Position numbers and translations under genes: made by a program. Below, one piece after another: positions 54,572 to 63,317 of a DNA stretch of 64,000 nt (the stretch's first letter is position 1; every line of letters starts with the position of its first letter). This stretch comes from Fibrisoma limi BUZ 3 (GTDB lineage: Bacteria; Bacteroidota; Bacteroidia; Cytophagales; Spirosomataceae), in contig NZ_CAIT01000010.1 in NCBI RefSeq assembly GCF_000296815.2, positions 496,001 through 560,000 on the forward strand. The letters are read 5' to 3'. Below the pieces are notes generated by a model. The model saw only the letters and a program-made list of their open reading frames with translations. It was not told the origin of the DNA and ran no database searches.

Positions 54572-55090
54572 ATGCTAAGCGTTCTTTTCGTATGTTACGG
54601 TAATATATGCCGGTCGCCGGTTGCCGAAGGCGTATTCCGGGCGCTGGTCGCAGAGCAGGGCCTGAATGAGGTGATCCAGTGCGATTCGGCCGGAACGGCA
54701 TCGTACCACATTGGCGAACTGCCCGACCGACGTACCCGCGAGAATGCACTTGAGCATGGATTGACACTGACCCACCGCGCCCGCCGTATTACCGGCGAGG
54801 ACCTGGCTCAGTTTGATTACTTCGTAGCCATGGACGAAGCCAATTTTGAGGCTATTGAGAAGTTGAGTCACCGCAGTGTTGGCCTGCATCCCGACGATAC
54901 GATTTTTCTGCTACGAGAATTTGACCCGGCTGTCAACGATCAACCAAATGTACCGGACCCGTATTACGAAGGACCGGAAGTATTTGAAGAGGTTTATCAG
55001 ATTGTACTTCGCTGCTGCCGCCAGTTGCTCGCCTATCTGGCCCAACAACATAACTTGGTTTTACTGAGCGAACGAGCGGATGAGCAGTGA
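54572..55090 (+). CDS. Low-molecular-weight protein-tyrosine phosphatase
   Basis: A 172-residue cytoplasmic phosphatase. The start MLSVLFVCYGNICRSPVAEGVFR holds the catalytic C-x5-R loop (VCYGNICRSP), and DPYYEGPEVFEEVY (about 130-143) has the general-acid Asp. The tail of about 15 residues after the family end is charged. ATG 54572 is preferred over the upstream TTG at 54557. The role may be removal of tyrosine phosphates from proteins such as capsule or stress regulators. It lies between the FtsB-like gene and gpmI, gaps of about 56 and 39 bases. Confidence 0.93.
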   Translation: MLSVLFVCYGNICRSPVAEGVFRALVAEQGLNEVIQCDSAGTASYHIGELPDRRTRENALEHGLTLTHRARRITGEDLAQFDYFVAMDEANFEAIEKLSHRSVGLHPDDTIFLLREFDPAVNDQPNVPDPYYEGPEVFEEVYQIVLRCCRQLLAYLAQQHNLVLLSERADEQ

Positions 55091-55129
55091 TTGTCGCTCG
55101 TTCGCCCGTTTGCCTTTTCTTTTTCGCTC

Positions 55130-56710
55130 ATGAACAAAAAAGTCATTCTAATTATTCTCGATGGCTGGGGGATTCCGCTTAAACCCGAGGTGTCAGCCAT
55201 AGAAGCGGCTAATACGCCGTTCATGAACTCGCTTTACCCGGTTTATCCAAACAGCACCCTGGAAGCCTCGGGGCTGGCGGTGGGGCTACCGGCCGGGCAG
55301 ATGGGCAACTCGGAAGTGGGACACATGAACCTGGGTGCCGGTCGGATTGTCTATCAGGACCTGGTTAAAATCAACAAAGCGGTTGAGGAACATACCCTCG
55401 ACAACGAGCCGGTGCTGGTCGATGCGCTGAACTACGCAAAAGCCAACGGTAAGAAAGTGCATTTCATTGGGCTGGTATCCGATGGTGGCGTTCATGCGCA
55501 CATCGAGCATCTGAAAGGCTTATTGTCCATCGCCCACAACAACGGCCTGACCGATGTGTTCGTCCACGCGTTTACTGATGGTCGCGATACCGACCCTAAA
55601 AGTGGCATTGGTTTTCTGACAGATCTGCAAGGACACATGGCCGCTACCACTGGTCAGCTCGCTACTGTAGTCGGGCGTTTCTACGCTATGGACCGTGATA
55701 ACCGCTGGGAGCGGGTGAAGGTTGCCTACGATGCTATGGTGCACGGAATCGGTGACGTAAAAAGTTCGCCCGGGGGCGTAACAACGGCTCTGCGCGAATC
55801 GTACGATGCCGATATTACCGACGAGTTTGTGAAACCCATTATCGTGACGCAGGTCGATGGATCGCCGGTGGCTACGATTGAGGAAGGCGACGTCGTGCTG
55901 TGCTTCAACTTCCGCACTGACCGTGGTCGGGAAATCACCATTGCACTAACGCAGAAAGACTTTCCGGAGCAGGGCATGAAAAAGCTCAACCTGGACTACG
56001 TTACGATGACCAAATACGATGATGAGTTTCAGGGAGTGAAGGTCATTTTCGAGAAGGATAATCTGCACAATACGATCGGTGAAGTGATTTCGAACGCCGG
56101 ACGCACACAGATTCGAATTGCCGAAACCGAAAAATACCCGCACGTCACGTTCTTCTTTTCAGGTGGGCGCGAAGAGCCTTTCCCCGGTGAAAAACGCATT
56201 CTTTGCCCGTCGCCGAAGGAAATGACCGTCTACGATGAGCACGGCAACGCTACAAAAGTACCGGTAAAAACGTATGACCAGAAACCTGAGATGTCGGCCT
56301 TTGATATTCGGGACGCCATCATTCCTGAACTGGAAAAAGCGGAAACCGATTTTATCTGTCTCAACTTTGCCAATACGGACATGGTCGGTCATACGGGTGT
56401 GTTTGAAGCCGTTGTAAAAGCGGCCGAAACCGCCGATACGTGCGCACAGGCCGTTGTCGAAGCTGCGTTGAAGAGTGGCTATACCGCCATTATCATCGCT
56501 GACCACGGTAACGCCGAGTATATGATCAACGAGGACGGTACGCCCAATACGGCCCATACAACGAATTTGGTGCCGTGTATTCTGGTCGATAACGAGTATC
56601 GGCCAACCATCCACAGCGGTAAACTGGCCGATATTGCGCCGACCATTCTCCAATTGATGGGCGTTCCGCAGCCACCGGAAATGACAGGTGTGAGCCTGAT
56701 CAATTCGTAA
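55130..56710 (+). CDS. gpmI: 2,3-bisphosphoglycerate-independent phosphoglycerate mutase
   Basis: Interconverts 3- and 2-phosphoglycerate in glycolysis using two manganese ions. 526 residues from ATG 55130 (MNKKVILIILDGWGI), the usual length of about 510-530. Motifs: metal ligand ILDGWG, nucleophile Ser in GQMGNSEVGHMNLGAGRIVYQD (about 59-80), HAFTDGRDTDPKSG, GRFYAMDRDNRWER, LNFANTDMVGHTG and IIIADHGNAEYM. An upstream TTG frame adds 13 codons with no family match. It completes a set with eno three genes upstream. Converges with sucB on a bidirectional terminator. Confidence 0.97.
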   Translation: MNKKVILIILDGWGIPLKPEVSAIEAANTPFMNSLYPVYPNSTLEASGLAVGLPAGQMGNSEVGHMNLGAGRIVYQDLVKINKAVEEHTLDNEPVLVDALNYAKANGKKVHFIGLVSDGGVHAHIEHLKGLLSIAHNNGLTDVFVHAFTDGRDTDPKSGIGFLTDLQGHMAATTGQLATVVGRFYAMDRDNRWERVKVAYDAMVHGIGDVKSSPGGVTTALRESYDADITDEFVKPIIVTQVDGSPVATIEEGDVVLCFNFRTDRGREITIALTQKDFPEQGMKKLNLDYVTMTKYDDEFQGVKVIFEKDNLHNTIGEVISNAGRTQIRIAETEKYPHVTFFFSGGREEPFPGEKRILCPSPKEMTVYDEHGNATKVPVKTYDQKPEMSAFDIRDAIIPELEKAETDFICLNFANTDMVGHTGVFEAVVKAAETADTCAQAVVEAALKSGYTAIIIADHGNAEYMINEDGTPNTAHTTNLVPCILVDNEYRPTIHSGKLADIAPTILQLMGVPQPPEMTGVSLINS

Positions 56711-56720
56711 TGCAAGTATC

Positions 56721-56773
56721 TTTATAACGCAAAAGCCCCACTTCTCACGAGGATGGGGCTTTTGCGTTATAAA
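56721..56773. terminator. Bidirectional terminator between gpmI and sucB
   Basis: A perfect 20-bp stem, 56721-56740 with 56754-56773, loop 13 bases, G/C-rich near the loop and A/T-rich outside, so it forms a terminator in both directions. The gpmI stop is at 56710 and the sucB stop at 56782, which fits ending both convergent transcripts. Confidence 0.9.
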
Positions 56774-56781
56774 GAGGGCTG

Positions 56782-58464
56782 TTAAACGTCCAGCAGAATC
56801 CGGGTCGGATCTTCCAGCAGTTGCTTAACCCGTACCAGGAAGCTCACCGATTCTTTACCATCGATGATGCGGTGATCGTACGACAGGGCAACATACATGA
56901 TCGGTCGCACCACGATTTCGCCGTTAACGACTACTGGCCGCTCAACGATGTTGTGCATACCGAGGATTGCCGACTGCGGGGCGTTGATAATCGGCGTCGA
57001 CAGCATCGATCCGAAGATACCGCCGTTCGTGATGGTGAACGTACCACCAGTCATCTGCTCAATGGTCAGCTTATTATCGCGGGCCAGACCAGCCAGCCGA
57101 ATGATCTCTTTCTCGATTTCGGCAAAGCCCATCTGCTCGGCGTTGCGAATCACCGGTACCACCAGACCCCGTTCCGTTGACACGGCAATCGATACGTCGC
57201 AGAAATCGTTGTATACGATCGTATCGCCGTCGATCTGGGCGTTCACGGCCGGGAACTCCTTAAGCGCAATGCAGACTGCCTTGGTGAAGAACGACATAAA
57301 GCCAAGGCCTACGCCGTTTTTCTCCTTGAACTTGTCCTTGTATTTGCCGCGCAGATCCATGATCGGCTTCATGTCTACCTCGTTGAAGGTAGTCAGCATG
57401 GCTGTTTCGTTCTTCACGGCTACCAACCGGCGGGCGATGGTCCGGCGCAGTGAGGTCATTTTCTCCCGGCGCTGGCTGCGATCACCTGATGCGGCCACGG
57501 GCGCTGGCTGAGCAGCGGGCTTCGGCTTGTCGGCCGGAGCAGCCGCGGGCTGGGCTTGTGCGGGTTGCGGAGCCTGCTGGGCGGGCTGAGCGGACGGTTG
57601 TGCTTTTACGGCATCTTCCTTCGTGATGCGGCCACCAATACCGGTACCCTGAATCTGTTGCGCTTCAACCCCTTTTTCAGCCAGAATTTTAGCCGCAGCC
57701 GGCGATGGATAATGAGCCGCATAGCCTGACTGGGTGCTTCCGTTCTGGTCAGAGCCATTGTTGCCGGTGTTGGCCGTAGCCTTTGATTGTTGCGCCGGTG
57801 CGGCTGGTTGAGGAGCCGCATCAGACTGAGCAGCCGGAGCACCGGTTTCGATCCGGGCAATCAGCGCACCAATGGGCAACGTTTCCCCTGCTTCGGCAAC
57901 GATGCGCAGGGTACCGGCCGCTTCGGCTGGCAATTCAAACGTCGCTTTGTCGGATTCCAGTTCGCACAAAACTTCGTCTAGCGCGACCTGATCGCCGTCT
58001 TTTTTATTCCACGATGCAATGGTTACCTCCGTTACAGACTCACCAACTGCCGGAACTTTCATTTCGATAACAGACGAACCGCTGGCCACCGGAGCTGCGG
58101 CCGGCTCGGCTACGGCCTGAAGGGCAGGCGTGGGTTCTGATGCGGGCTGCGGGGCCTCTGCCTGGGGAGCGGCCGTCGGCGCAGGTTCGGCTGCGGGAGC
58201 CGGCTGGCTGGGAGCCGCGCCGTTTGAAGCACCGTCGTCGATGGTGCAGATGGCCGCGCCGATGGGTAATACGTCGCCCTCCTGCGCCAGAATATGCAAC
58301 ACACCGTCGGCTTCGGCGGTCAGTTCAAACGTCGCTTTGTCTGAATCAAGGCCACACAAAACCTCGTCCATTTTTACCTGATCGCCCTCCTTTTTATACC
58401 AGGTACCAACCGTAACTTCGGTAATCGATTCCCCGACTGCGGGGACTTTCATTTCAACGGCCAT
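56782..58464 (-). CDS. sucB: Dihydrolipoyllysine-residue succinyltransferase, E2 of 2-oxoglutarate dehydrogenase
   Basis: Carries the lipoyl arm and transfers succinyl groups to CoA. The 560 residues have two lipoyl domains where most relatives have one: about 1-77 and about 132-208, each with the lipoyl-lysine site (SDKATFEL). Ala/Pro linkers separate them from a peripheral-subunit binding domain (about 248-285; [20 protein letters not shown]) and the catalytic core (about 330-560), with the end [12 protein letters not shown]-type motif ([13 protein letters not shown]) holding the active-site His. It follows sucA after a gap with a long inverted repeat; the two are one operon. Confidence 0.94.
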   Translation of the reverse strand: MAVEMKVPAVGESITEVTVGTWYKKEGDQVKMDEVLCGLDSDKATFELTAEADGVLHILAQEGDVLPIGAAICTIDDGASNGAAPSQPAPAAEPAPTAAPQAEAPQPASEPTPALQAVAEPAAAPVASGSSVIEMKVPAVGESVTEVTIASWNKKDGDQVALDEVLCELESDKATFELPAEAAGTLRIVAEAGETLPIGALIARIETGAPAAQSDAAPQPAAPAQQSKATANTGNNGSDQNGSTQSGYAAHYPSPAAAKILAEKGVEAQQIQGTGIGGRITKEDAVKAQPSAQPAQQAPQPAQAQPAAAPADKPKPAAQPAPVAASGDRSQRREKMTSLRRTIARRLVAVKNETAMLTTFNEVDMKPIMDLRGKYKDKFKEKNGVGLGFMSFFTKAVCIALKEFPAVNAQIDGDTIVYNDFCDVSIAVSTERGLVVPVIRNAEQMGFAEIEKEIIRLAGLARDNKLTIEQMTGGTFTITNGGIFGSMLSTPIINAPQSAILGMHNIVERPVVVNGEIVVRPIMYVALSYDHRIIDGKESVSFLVRVKQLLEDPTRILLDV

Positions 58465-58479
58465 TCTGATGTAGTTTTC

Positions 58480-58534
58480 GGTTTTCAGTTTTCGGTTTTC
58501 AGTTTGCCGGTCAGAAAACCGGAAACTGAAAACC
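58480..58534. repeat. Long inverted repeat between sucA and sucB
   Basis: Arms 58480-58500 and 58514-58534 are complementary over 21 bases with one mismatch; the loop is 13. The arms repeat the words GGTTTTCAG and TTTTCGG. It starts 17 bases after the sucA stop (58552) and ends 15 before the sucB start. Both genes should be translated from one message, so the hairpin may set their ratio. Confidence 0.8.
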
Positions 58535-58551
58535 TTACCCGTAAACTGGGT

Positions 58552-61347
58552 TTATGCAAATGCTTTCTGGATAAGTTCGGCTTGTTCCTGCGTATGCACT
58601 TTGGCGTAGCCGGTAGCCGGTGATGCGGCTGCTTCCCGCGACACGACGCGCATGTTCAGGGTTTGTGCAATGCCAACCCGCAGCAGATAGGTCCAGTAAC
58701 CGGTGTTTTCGGTTTCTTCCTGTACCCATACGTACTCGGCTTTTTTATACGGTTCGAGCACCGCGTTCAATTGCTTGACAGGCAGCGGAGCCAGTTGTTC
58801 GAGCCGTACGATGGCAACGTCGTCGCGTTGGTCAGCCTGTTGTTTCTCGAGCAATTCGTAATAAACCTTACCCGTGCAAAGCAATACGCGTTTGACCTTT
58901 TTGGCCTGAGCGTAGGAATCACCAATAACCTCCTGAAAGCTGCCTTTCGTGAGTTCGTCCATTGATGACACACACTTAGGATGGCGCAGCAGCGATTTCG
59001 GCGACATAACGACCAGCGGCTTCCGGAACGGCCACACCAGTTGCCGACGCAGCAGGTGGAAGAAGTTCGCCGGTGTCGAAATGTTAGCGACCACCATGTT
59101 GTACTCGGCGCAAAGTTGCAGGTAACGCTCAGGACGGGCGTTGGAGTGCTCGGGTCCCTGGCCTTCATAGCCGTGGGGGAGCAGCATCACCAAACCGTTC
59201 ATGATGCCCCACTTCGATTCGCCCGCCGAAATAAACTGATCGACCATTACCTGCGCGCCGTTTGAAAAGTCGCCAAACTGCGCTTCCCAGATGGTGAGTG
59301 CGTGAGGGTTGGCCATCGCGTAGCCAAACTCAAAACCCAGCACACCGTATTCCGACAGCAGAGAGTTGTAGATCTGGAATGTAGGTTGACCCTCGCGGAT
59401 GTGGTCCAGCGATGAATACGCCTGATTTGTCTCCGCGTCGTGCAGAACGGCGTGGCGGTGGGAGAACGTACCCCGCTGCACATCCTGTCCGCTAAGCCGC
59501 ACGAGTTTTCCTTCTGCCAGCACGGAGCCATACGCCAGTAGTTCGGCCGTACCCCAGTTGATCTGTTTTGTTTCAAACAGCATCTGTTGCCGGTCTTTCA
59601 GCAGTTTATCAATCTGCTTGAGCGGTTTAAAGCCTTCCGGAATGGTAACCAGCGCCTTGCCGATCGTATCCAGCGTTTCAGCCGATACGCCGGTTGCCGG
59701 TGACTGATCAAAATCCTCCGGGGTACTAAAGCGTAGCTCAGCCCAGTCGAGGTCGAGCCGTAGCGGTTTATAGGGGATTTCGGCTTTCTGCTTCACGCGG
59801 TCAAGCCGGTCCTGTAGCTGCTTTTTGAACTCGGTATCCATCCGGCTGGCCAGTTCGGCATCCACATCGCCCCGTTTGATGAGCAGCTGGTTGTAGATTT
59901 CGCGCGGGTTCGGATGCTTGTCGATCAGCGAGTACATTGTCGGCTGCGTGAACTTCGGCTCATCCGATTCATTGTGGCCGTACCGCCGGTAGCACACCAT
60001 GTCGATGAACACGTCGCGGTTGAACTTCTCACGGAACTCAACGGCCAGCTTAGCACAGAAAATCACCGCTTCCGGATCGTCGCCGTTTACGTGGAAAATG
60101 GGCGCATCGATGATCTTGGCAATATCGGAGCAGTAGATCGACGAGCGGGCATCTTCAAAGTCGGTTGTGAAACCAACCTGGTTGTTGATAACAAAGTGGA
60201 TGGTGCCGCCGGTCTGGTAACCCGCCAGCTTGGCCATCTGCGTTACTTCGTATACGATGCCCTGGCCAGCCACAGCCGCATCCCCGTGAATAAGGATCGG
60301 CAGAATTTTGTCGAAATCACCGTTGTATTCCTCATCGGCCTGTGCCCGTACGAACCCTTCAACAACGGGGTTAACCGCTTCGAGGTGCGACGGGTTAGGG
60401 GCTAATTTTACGTTGATCTGCTTGCCGGTCGGGGTCTCGGTCAGGCTGGCGTAGCCGAGGTGGTATTTTACGTCGCCGTCGCCGTGTACCTGCTCTGGTA
60501 CGTTCCCTTCAAATCCATCGAAGATGCTCTCGTACGACTTGCCCAGAATGTTGGCCAGTACGTTCAGGCGACCCCGGTGGGCCATGCCGATCATGACCTC
60601 TTCAACACCCAGTTCGGCTGCGGTGCTGATGATCGTATCGAGGGCCGGGATGGTGGCTTCACCGCCTTCCAGCGAAAAACGCTTCTGCCCAAGGTATTTT
60701 GTCGCCAGGAAGTTTTCCAGTACGGTAGCCTCGTTCAGCTTTTCCAGAATACGCTTCTTCTCGTCAAGCGTAGGCGTAAACGTCAGCGCTTCTTTCTCGA
60801 TCTTGTTCCGTAGCCAGTTTTTTACGTCCAGCTCCCGGATGTACATGTATTCGAAGCCGATGTTACCCGCGTAAATCTTGCGGAGCGACTCCATAATGGT
60901 CCGCAGGGTAGCTGGTCCGATGCCCAGCAGCTTCCCTGACTCAAACACCGTATCCAGGTCGGCATCCGAAAGCGCATAATCAGGAAGATCAACGCGGGGC
61001 TGGCGATCTTTACGGGGTTTCAGCGGGTTGGTGGTGGCGAGCAGGTGGCCCCGCGACCGGTATGCCTTGATCAGGCTGGCAACCGAAACTTCCTTCTCGC
61101 GGTCCGACGGGTCGGCATGTTTGGTATCTACGGCCGGGGCTGAGCTCTGGCCGTTGGTGGCGGCCCCATTCGTAGCAGCCCCGTTGGTTTTGCCGTTGGC
61201 TTTTTCGCCGTAGGTTAATGAGAATTCGAATCCTTTGAAAAATTGCTGCCAGCTTTCGTCAACTGATTGAGGGTCTTGCTTATAAGACTGATAGAGTTGA
61301 TCTACGTAAGCCGCGTCAGAATTAGCGATATATGAATACTGGTCCAT
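58552..61347 (-). CDS. sucA: 2-oxoglutarate dehydrogenase E1 component
   Basis: The thiamine-diphosphate enzyme of the complex that decarboxylates 2-oxoglutarate in the TCA cycle. About 931 residues from ATG 61347 (MDQYSYIANSDAAYVDQLYQSYKQDP), which is the usual N-terminal E2-binding motif; the frame runs 16 codons further without family support. Motifs: FSLEGGEATIPALD (about 220-235), MAHRGRLNVL (near 260), HGDAAVAGQG (about 340-349; His of the active site), TDFEDARSSIYCSD, GDDPEAVIFC, VDMVCYRRYGHNESDEP, and the C-terminal WVQEETENTGYW. It is the only E1 here, so this pair should be its complex. Confidence 0.97.
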   Translation of the reverse strand: MDQYSYIANSDAAYVDQLYQSYKQDPQSVDESWQQFFKGFEFSLTYGEKANGKTNGAATNGAATNGQSSAPAVDTKHADPSDREKEVSVASLIKAYRSRGHLLATTNPLKPRKDRQPRVDLPDYALSDADLDTVFESGKLLGIGPATLRTIMESLRKIYAGNIGFEYMYIRELDVKNWLRNKIEKEALTFTPTLDEKKRILEKLNEATVLENFLATKYLGQKRFSLEGGEATIPALDTIISTAAELGVEEVMIGMAHRGRLNVLANILGKSYESIFDGFEGNVPEQVHGDGDVKYHLGYASLTETPTGKQINVKLAPNPSHLEAVNPVVEGFVRAQADEEYNGDFDKILPILIHGDAAVAGQGIVYEVTQMAKLAGYQTGGTIHFVINNQVGFTTDFEDARSSIYCSDIAKIIDAPIFHVNGDDPEAVIFCAKLAVEFREKFNRDVFIDMVCYRRYGHNESDEPKFTQPTMYSLIDKHPNPREIYNQLLIKRGDVDAELASRMDTEFKKQLQDRLDRVKQKAEIPYKPLRLDLDWAELRFSTPEDFDQSPATGVSAETLDTIGKALVTIPEGFKPLKQIDKLLKDRQQMLFETKQINWGTAELLAYGSVLAEGKLVRLSGQDVQRGTFSHRHAVLHDAETNQAYSSLDHIREGQPTFQIYNSLLSEYGVLGFEFGYAMANPHALTIWEAQFGDFSNGAQVMVDQFISAGESKWGIMNGLVMLLPHGYEGQGPEHSNARPERYLQLCAEYNMVVANISTPANFFHLLRRQLVWPFRKPLVVMSPKSLLRHPKCVSSMDELTKGSFQEVIGDSYAQAKKVKRVLLCTGKVYYELLEKQQADQRDDVAIVRLEQLAPLPVKQLNAVLEPYKKAEYVWVQEETENTGYWTYLLRVGIAQTLNMRVVSREAAASPATGYAKVHTQEQAELIQKAFA

Positions 61348-61374
61348 GACGAAGACGCGTCGTTGTTTGACCTG

Positions 61375-61382
61375 CAAAGGTA
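61375..61382 (-). promoter_or_regulatory. Candidate -7 promoter element for sucA
   Basis: On the minus strand: TACCTTTG, an exact TAnnTTTG, 27 bp before the sucA ATG. A TTTG lies 14 bases further upstream (61397-61400), closer than the usual 19-21, so the -33 box is uncertain. Confidence 0.5.
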
Positions 61383-61397
61383 GAGTATTGAGCAAAC

Positions 61398-61423
61398 AAA
61401 AACCGGTAAAATTTCCGGTTTTT
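61398..61423 (-). terminator. Terminator upstream of sucA, after the ABC permease gene
   Basis: AAAAACCGG (61398-61406) and CCGGTTTTT (61415-61423) form a perfect 9-bp stem, loop 8. On the minus strand the stem ends in a run of T, the form of a rho-independent terminator. It lies about 130 bases after the permease stop codon (61557) and would insulate sucA. Confidence 0.65.
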
Positions 61424-61556
61424 ATTCTATCCGTATGGCAAATCCGACGCGTTTATTATCATAACAACTGTGGCGCCGGATTAGTTGACGCGCTGTTGGC
61501 TACCGGAAACAGCCCCAGTACGTTGCATCAGGAACACGTAGCCGAAACCAGCCAAT

Positions 61557-62798
61557 CTATTCCTCTGCCAGCGTTTGGGATATGTTCATTCGGTAGATAC
61601 CGATCGCCGGTAAAGCAGCGGCCAGGAGCCCAATCAGAACCGCCATGCCAAGCAGTAGCCACTCTTCCGGCAGAATTGTGAACGATGTGAGGTCGTAGTT
61701 ATACTTCGACGAGACGGTGGCGGAGAAGAACCATAGCCCGACGCGGCTAAAGACGATACCCAGCACAAACCCGATCAGGGCCAGCACCAACCCTTCGAGC
61801 AGGAGCATGCCGAACAACTGCGCCCGAGTCGCCCCCATCGACAACATTAAGGCCATTTCGTACCGGCGTTCTTTAAGTGAGTTGTATAACGATACAAAAA
61901 CGCTGATTCCGGAAATAATAATGATGGCAATAGCCAGGCCCCGCAGAGTTTCGACGCCAACGCCCAGCAGGTCGAACAGGCGGTTAACCTCGATGTTGGG
62001 CAGGGCAGCCTGCAATTTTGAATTGGTGTTGATACCCCGTGCCAGCATCATGCCCAATGGATTCCGAAACTGAATCAGCATGCTCGTGATTTCGCGGGGT
62101 TCATCCGCATGAGCTTCACCCTCTTTGTGGTCATGTTCTTCGCCTTCCGCATGTTCCTCGCCTTCGTCGTGGTGTTCTTCGCCGTGTTCGTGAATAGCCC
62201 AGATGCTCGATACGTTGGTCAGAATCAGTTGATCGGCTACGGTATTACTGGGGTTAAGAATGCCGACTACCTTATATTTTGAGTCGGCGTGCGCTTCGCC
62301 GTTTTCATCCAACCCGTGCTGCCCGGAGAACGTATCGCCGATTTTCAGACCGGTAGCCTCTGCTACGCGTGGGCCAATAACGGCTTCGAGGTCTTGTTGG
62401 AACAACTCTCCCTGCCCGACCGTAGCGCCGAAATGATCAAGGTATTTTTTGTTCGTACCGACAATTCGGAACGACCGGTAATTATCGCCCATGGCCAGGG
62501 GGATGGCCGTTTTGATCATGGGGTTCCGGGTAAGCCGTTCGGCTTCGTCGAGCGGGATGTTGCCAACCGGCGCGTCGATCTGGTAGATGCTCGAGAGGAT
62601 CAACTGTAGTGGACTCCCTTTCGCACCAAGCACCATGTCGATGCCCCTGATGTTTTTGCGAAACTGATCATCCAGTTGCTTGTTAAGCAGCAGCAGTAGC
62701 GAAATGATGGTGATCCCGAGGGTCATCAGTAGCCCGCTCAGGAAACTGCTCAGGGGTTTATCGTTCAGGTTACTCCAGCTAATTCGGAATAAATTCAT
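61557..62798 (-). CDS. ABC transporter permease (FtsX/MacB type) with a His-rich loop
   Basis: A 413-residue inner-membrane permease. One membrane segment at about 17-38, a large periplasmic domain (about 40-280), then three segments (about 285-307, 325-350, 377-402), the usual layout of LolC/MacB-type permeases. The core motif near the second segment (SLYNSLKERRYEMALMLSMGATRAQLFGMLLLEG) is the FtsX-family signature. The periplasmic domain holds a His/Glu/Asp-rich run (about 203-231, ten His in about 30 residues), which may bind metal. The ATPase is not in the window, though it may be near. The cargo could be a lipoprotein, lipid or metal. Confidence 0.87.
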   Translation of the reverse strand: MNLFRISWSNLNDKPLSSFLSGLLMTLGITIISLLLLLNKQLDDQFRKNIRGIDMVLGAKGSPLQLILSSIYQIDAPVGNIPLDEAERLTRNPMIKTAIPLAMGDNYRSFRIVGTNKKYLDHFGATVGQGELFQQDLEAVIGPRVAEATGLKIGDTFSGQHGLDENGEAHADSKYKVVGILNPSNTVADQLILTNVSSIWAIHEHGEEHHDEGEEHAEGEEHDHKEGEAHADEPREITSMLIQFRNPLGMMLARGINTNSKLQAALPNIEVNRLFDLLGVGVETLRGLAIAIIIISGISVFVSLYNSLKERRYEMALMLSMGATRAQLFGMLLLEGLVLALIGFVLGIVFSRVGLWFFSATVSSKYNYDLTSFTILPEEWLLLGMAVLIGLLAAALPAIGIYRMNISQTLAEE

Positions 62799-62885
62799 GG
62801 CCGATGATTACGGAGATAGATGATAAAGTCGGTTGGGTACGTACAAACAGTTAGTCTACCGTCGAAAAGTACGAGACCTGCAACA

Positions 62886-63317
62886 TTATTGCAAATCTAG
62901 CCTAAAATGATGACTGACGATGTTGAACCGCTTTTTGAGGTATAATCGATGGGCATCGTAGCGGGCTGGATTGTGACCCGAGTCCAGTGTTACTACCTGA
63001 CAGCCGGCCTGGCGAGCCTGTTCAATTACGAAATCAAGCAAGGCACCGGCATACCCTTTGCCGCGGCCTTCGGGTAAGGTCGACAGATCGTCGATATACA
63101 ACGTACGGCCACTGTGCAGGAAGTGCTGGATACGGTACCCTGCAACGGCCGGTACCGTATCGCCGGTATCAACAAAGGCCAGTTGAAATCGGTCTTCCTG
63201 CTGTTGCAACTGAATAAGTGCTAAAGCCTGCTCTTCGGTCAGATGAGGACGGAGCGCCAGCAGCGCGGGCAGGCACCGCCGAATATCAGGCTCGGTAGTG
63301 GCCAGTCGGATCGTCAT
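62886..63317 (-). CDS. GNAT-family N-acetyltransferase
   Basis: A 143-residue cytoplasmic acetyltransferase with the acetyl-CoA-binding motif A: TLYIDDLSTLPEGRGKGYAGALLDFVIEQARQAGCQVVTLDSG, where R/Q-x-x-G-x-G/A is replaced by GRGKGYAG. The end (YDAHRLYLKKRFNIVSHHFRL) is also typical. The substrate cannot be predicted. It overlaps hemC by 4 bases (ATGA), so the two are one transcript. Confidence 0.88.
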   Translation of the reverse strand: MTIRLATTEPDIRRCLPALLALRPHLTEEQALALIQLQQQEDRFQLAFVDTGDTVPAVAGYRIQHFLHSGRTLYIDDLSTLPEGRGKGYAGALLDFVIEQARQAGCQVVTLDSGHNPARYDAHRLYLKKRFNIVSHHFRLDLQ

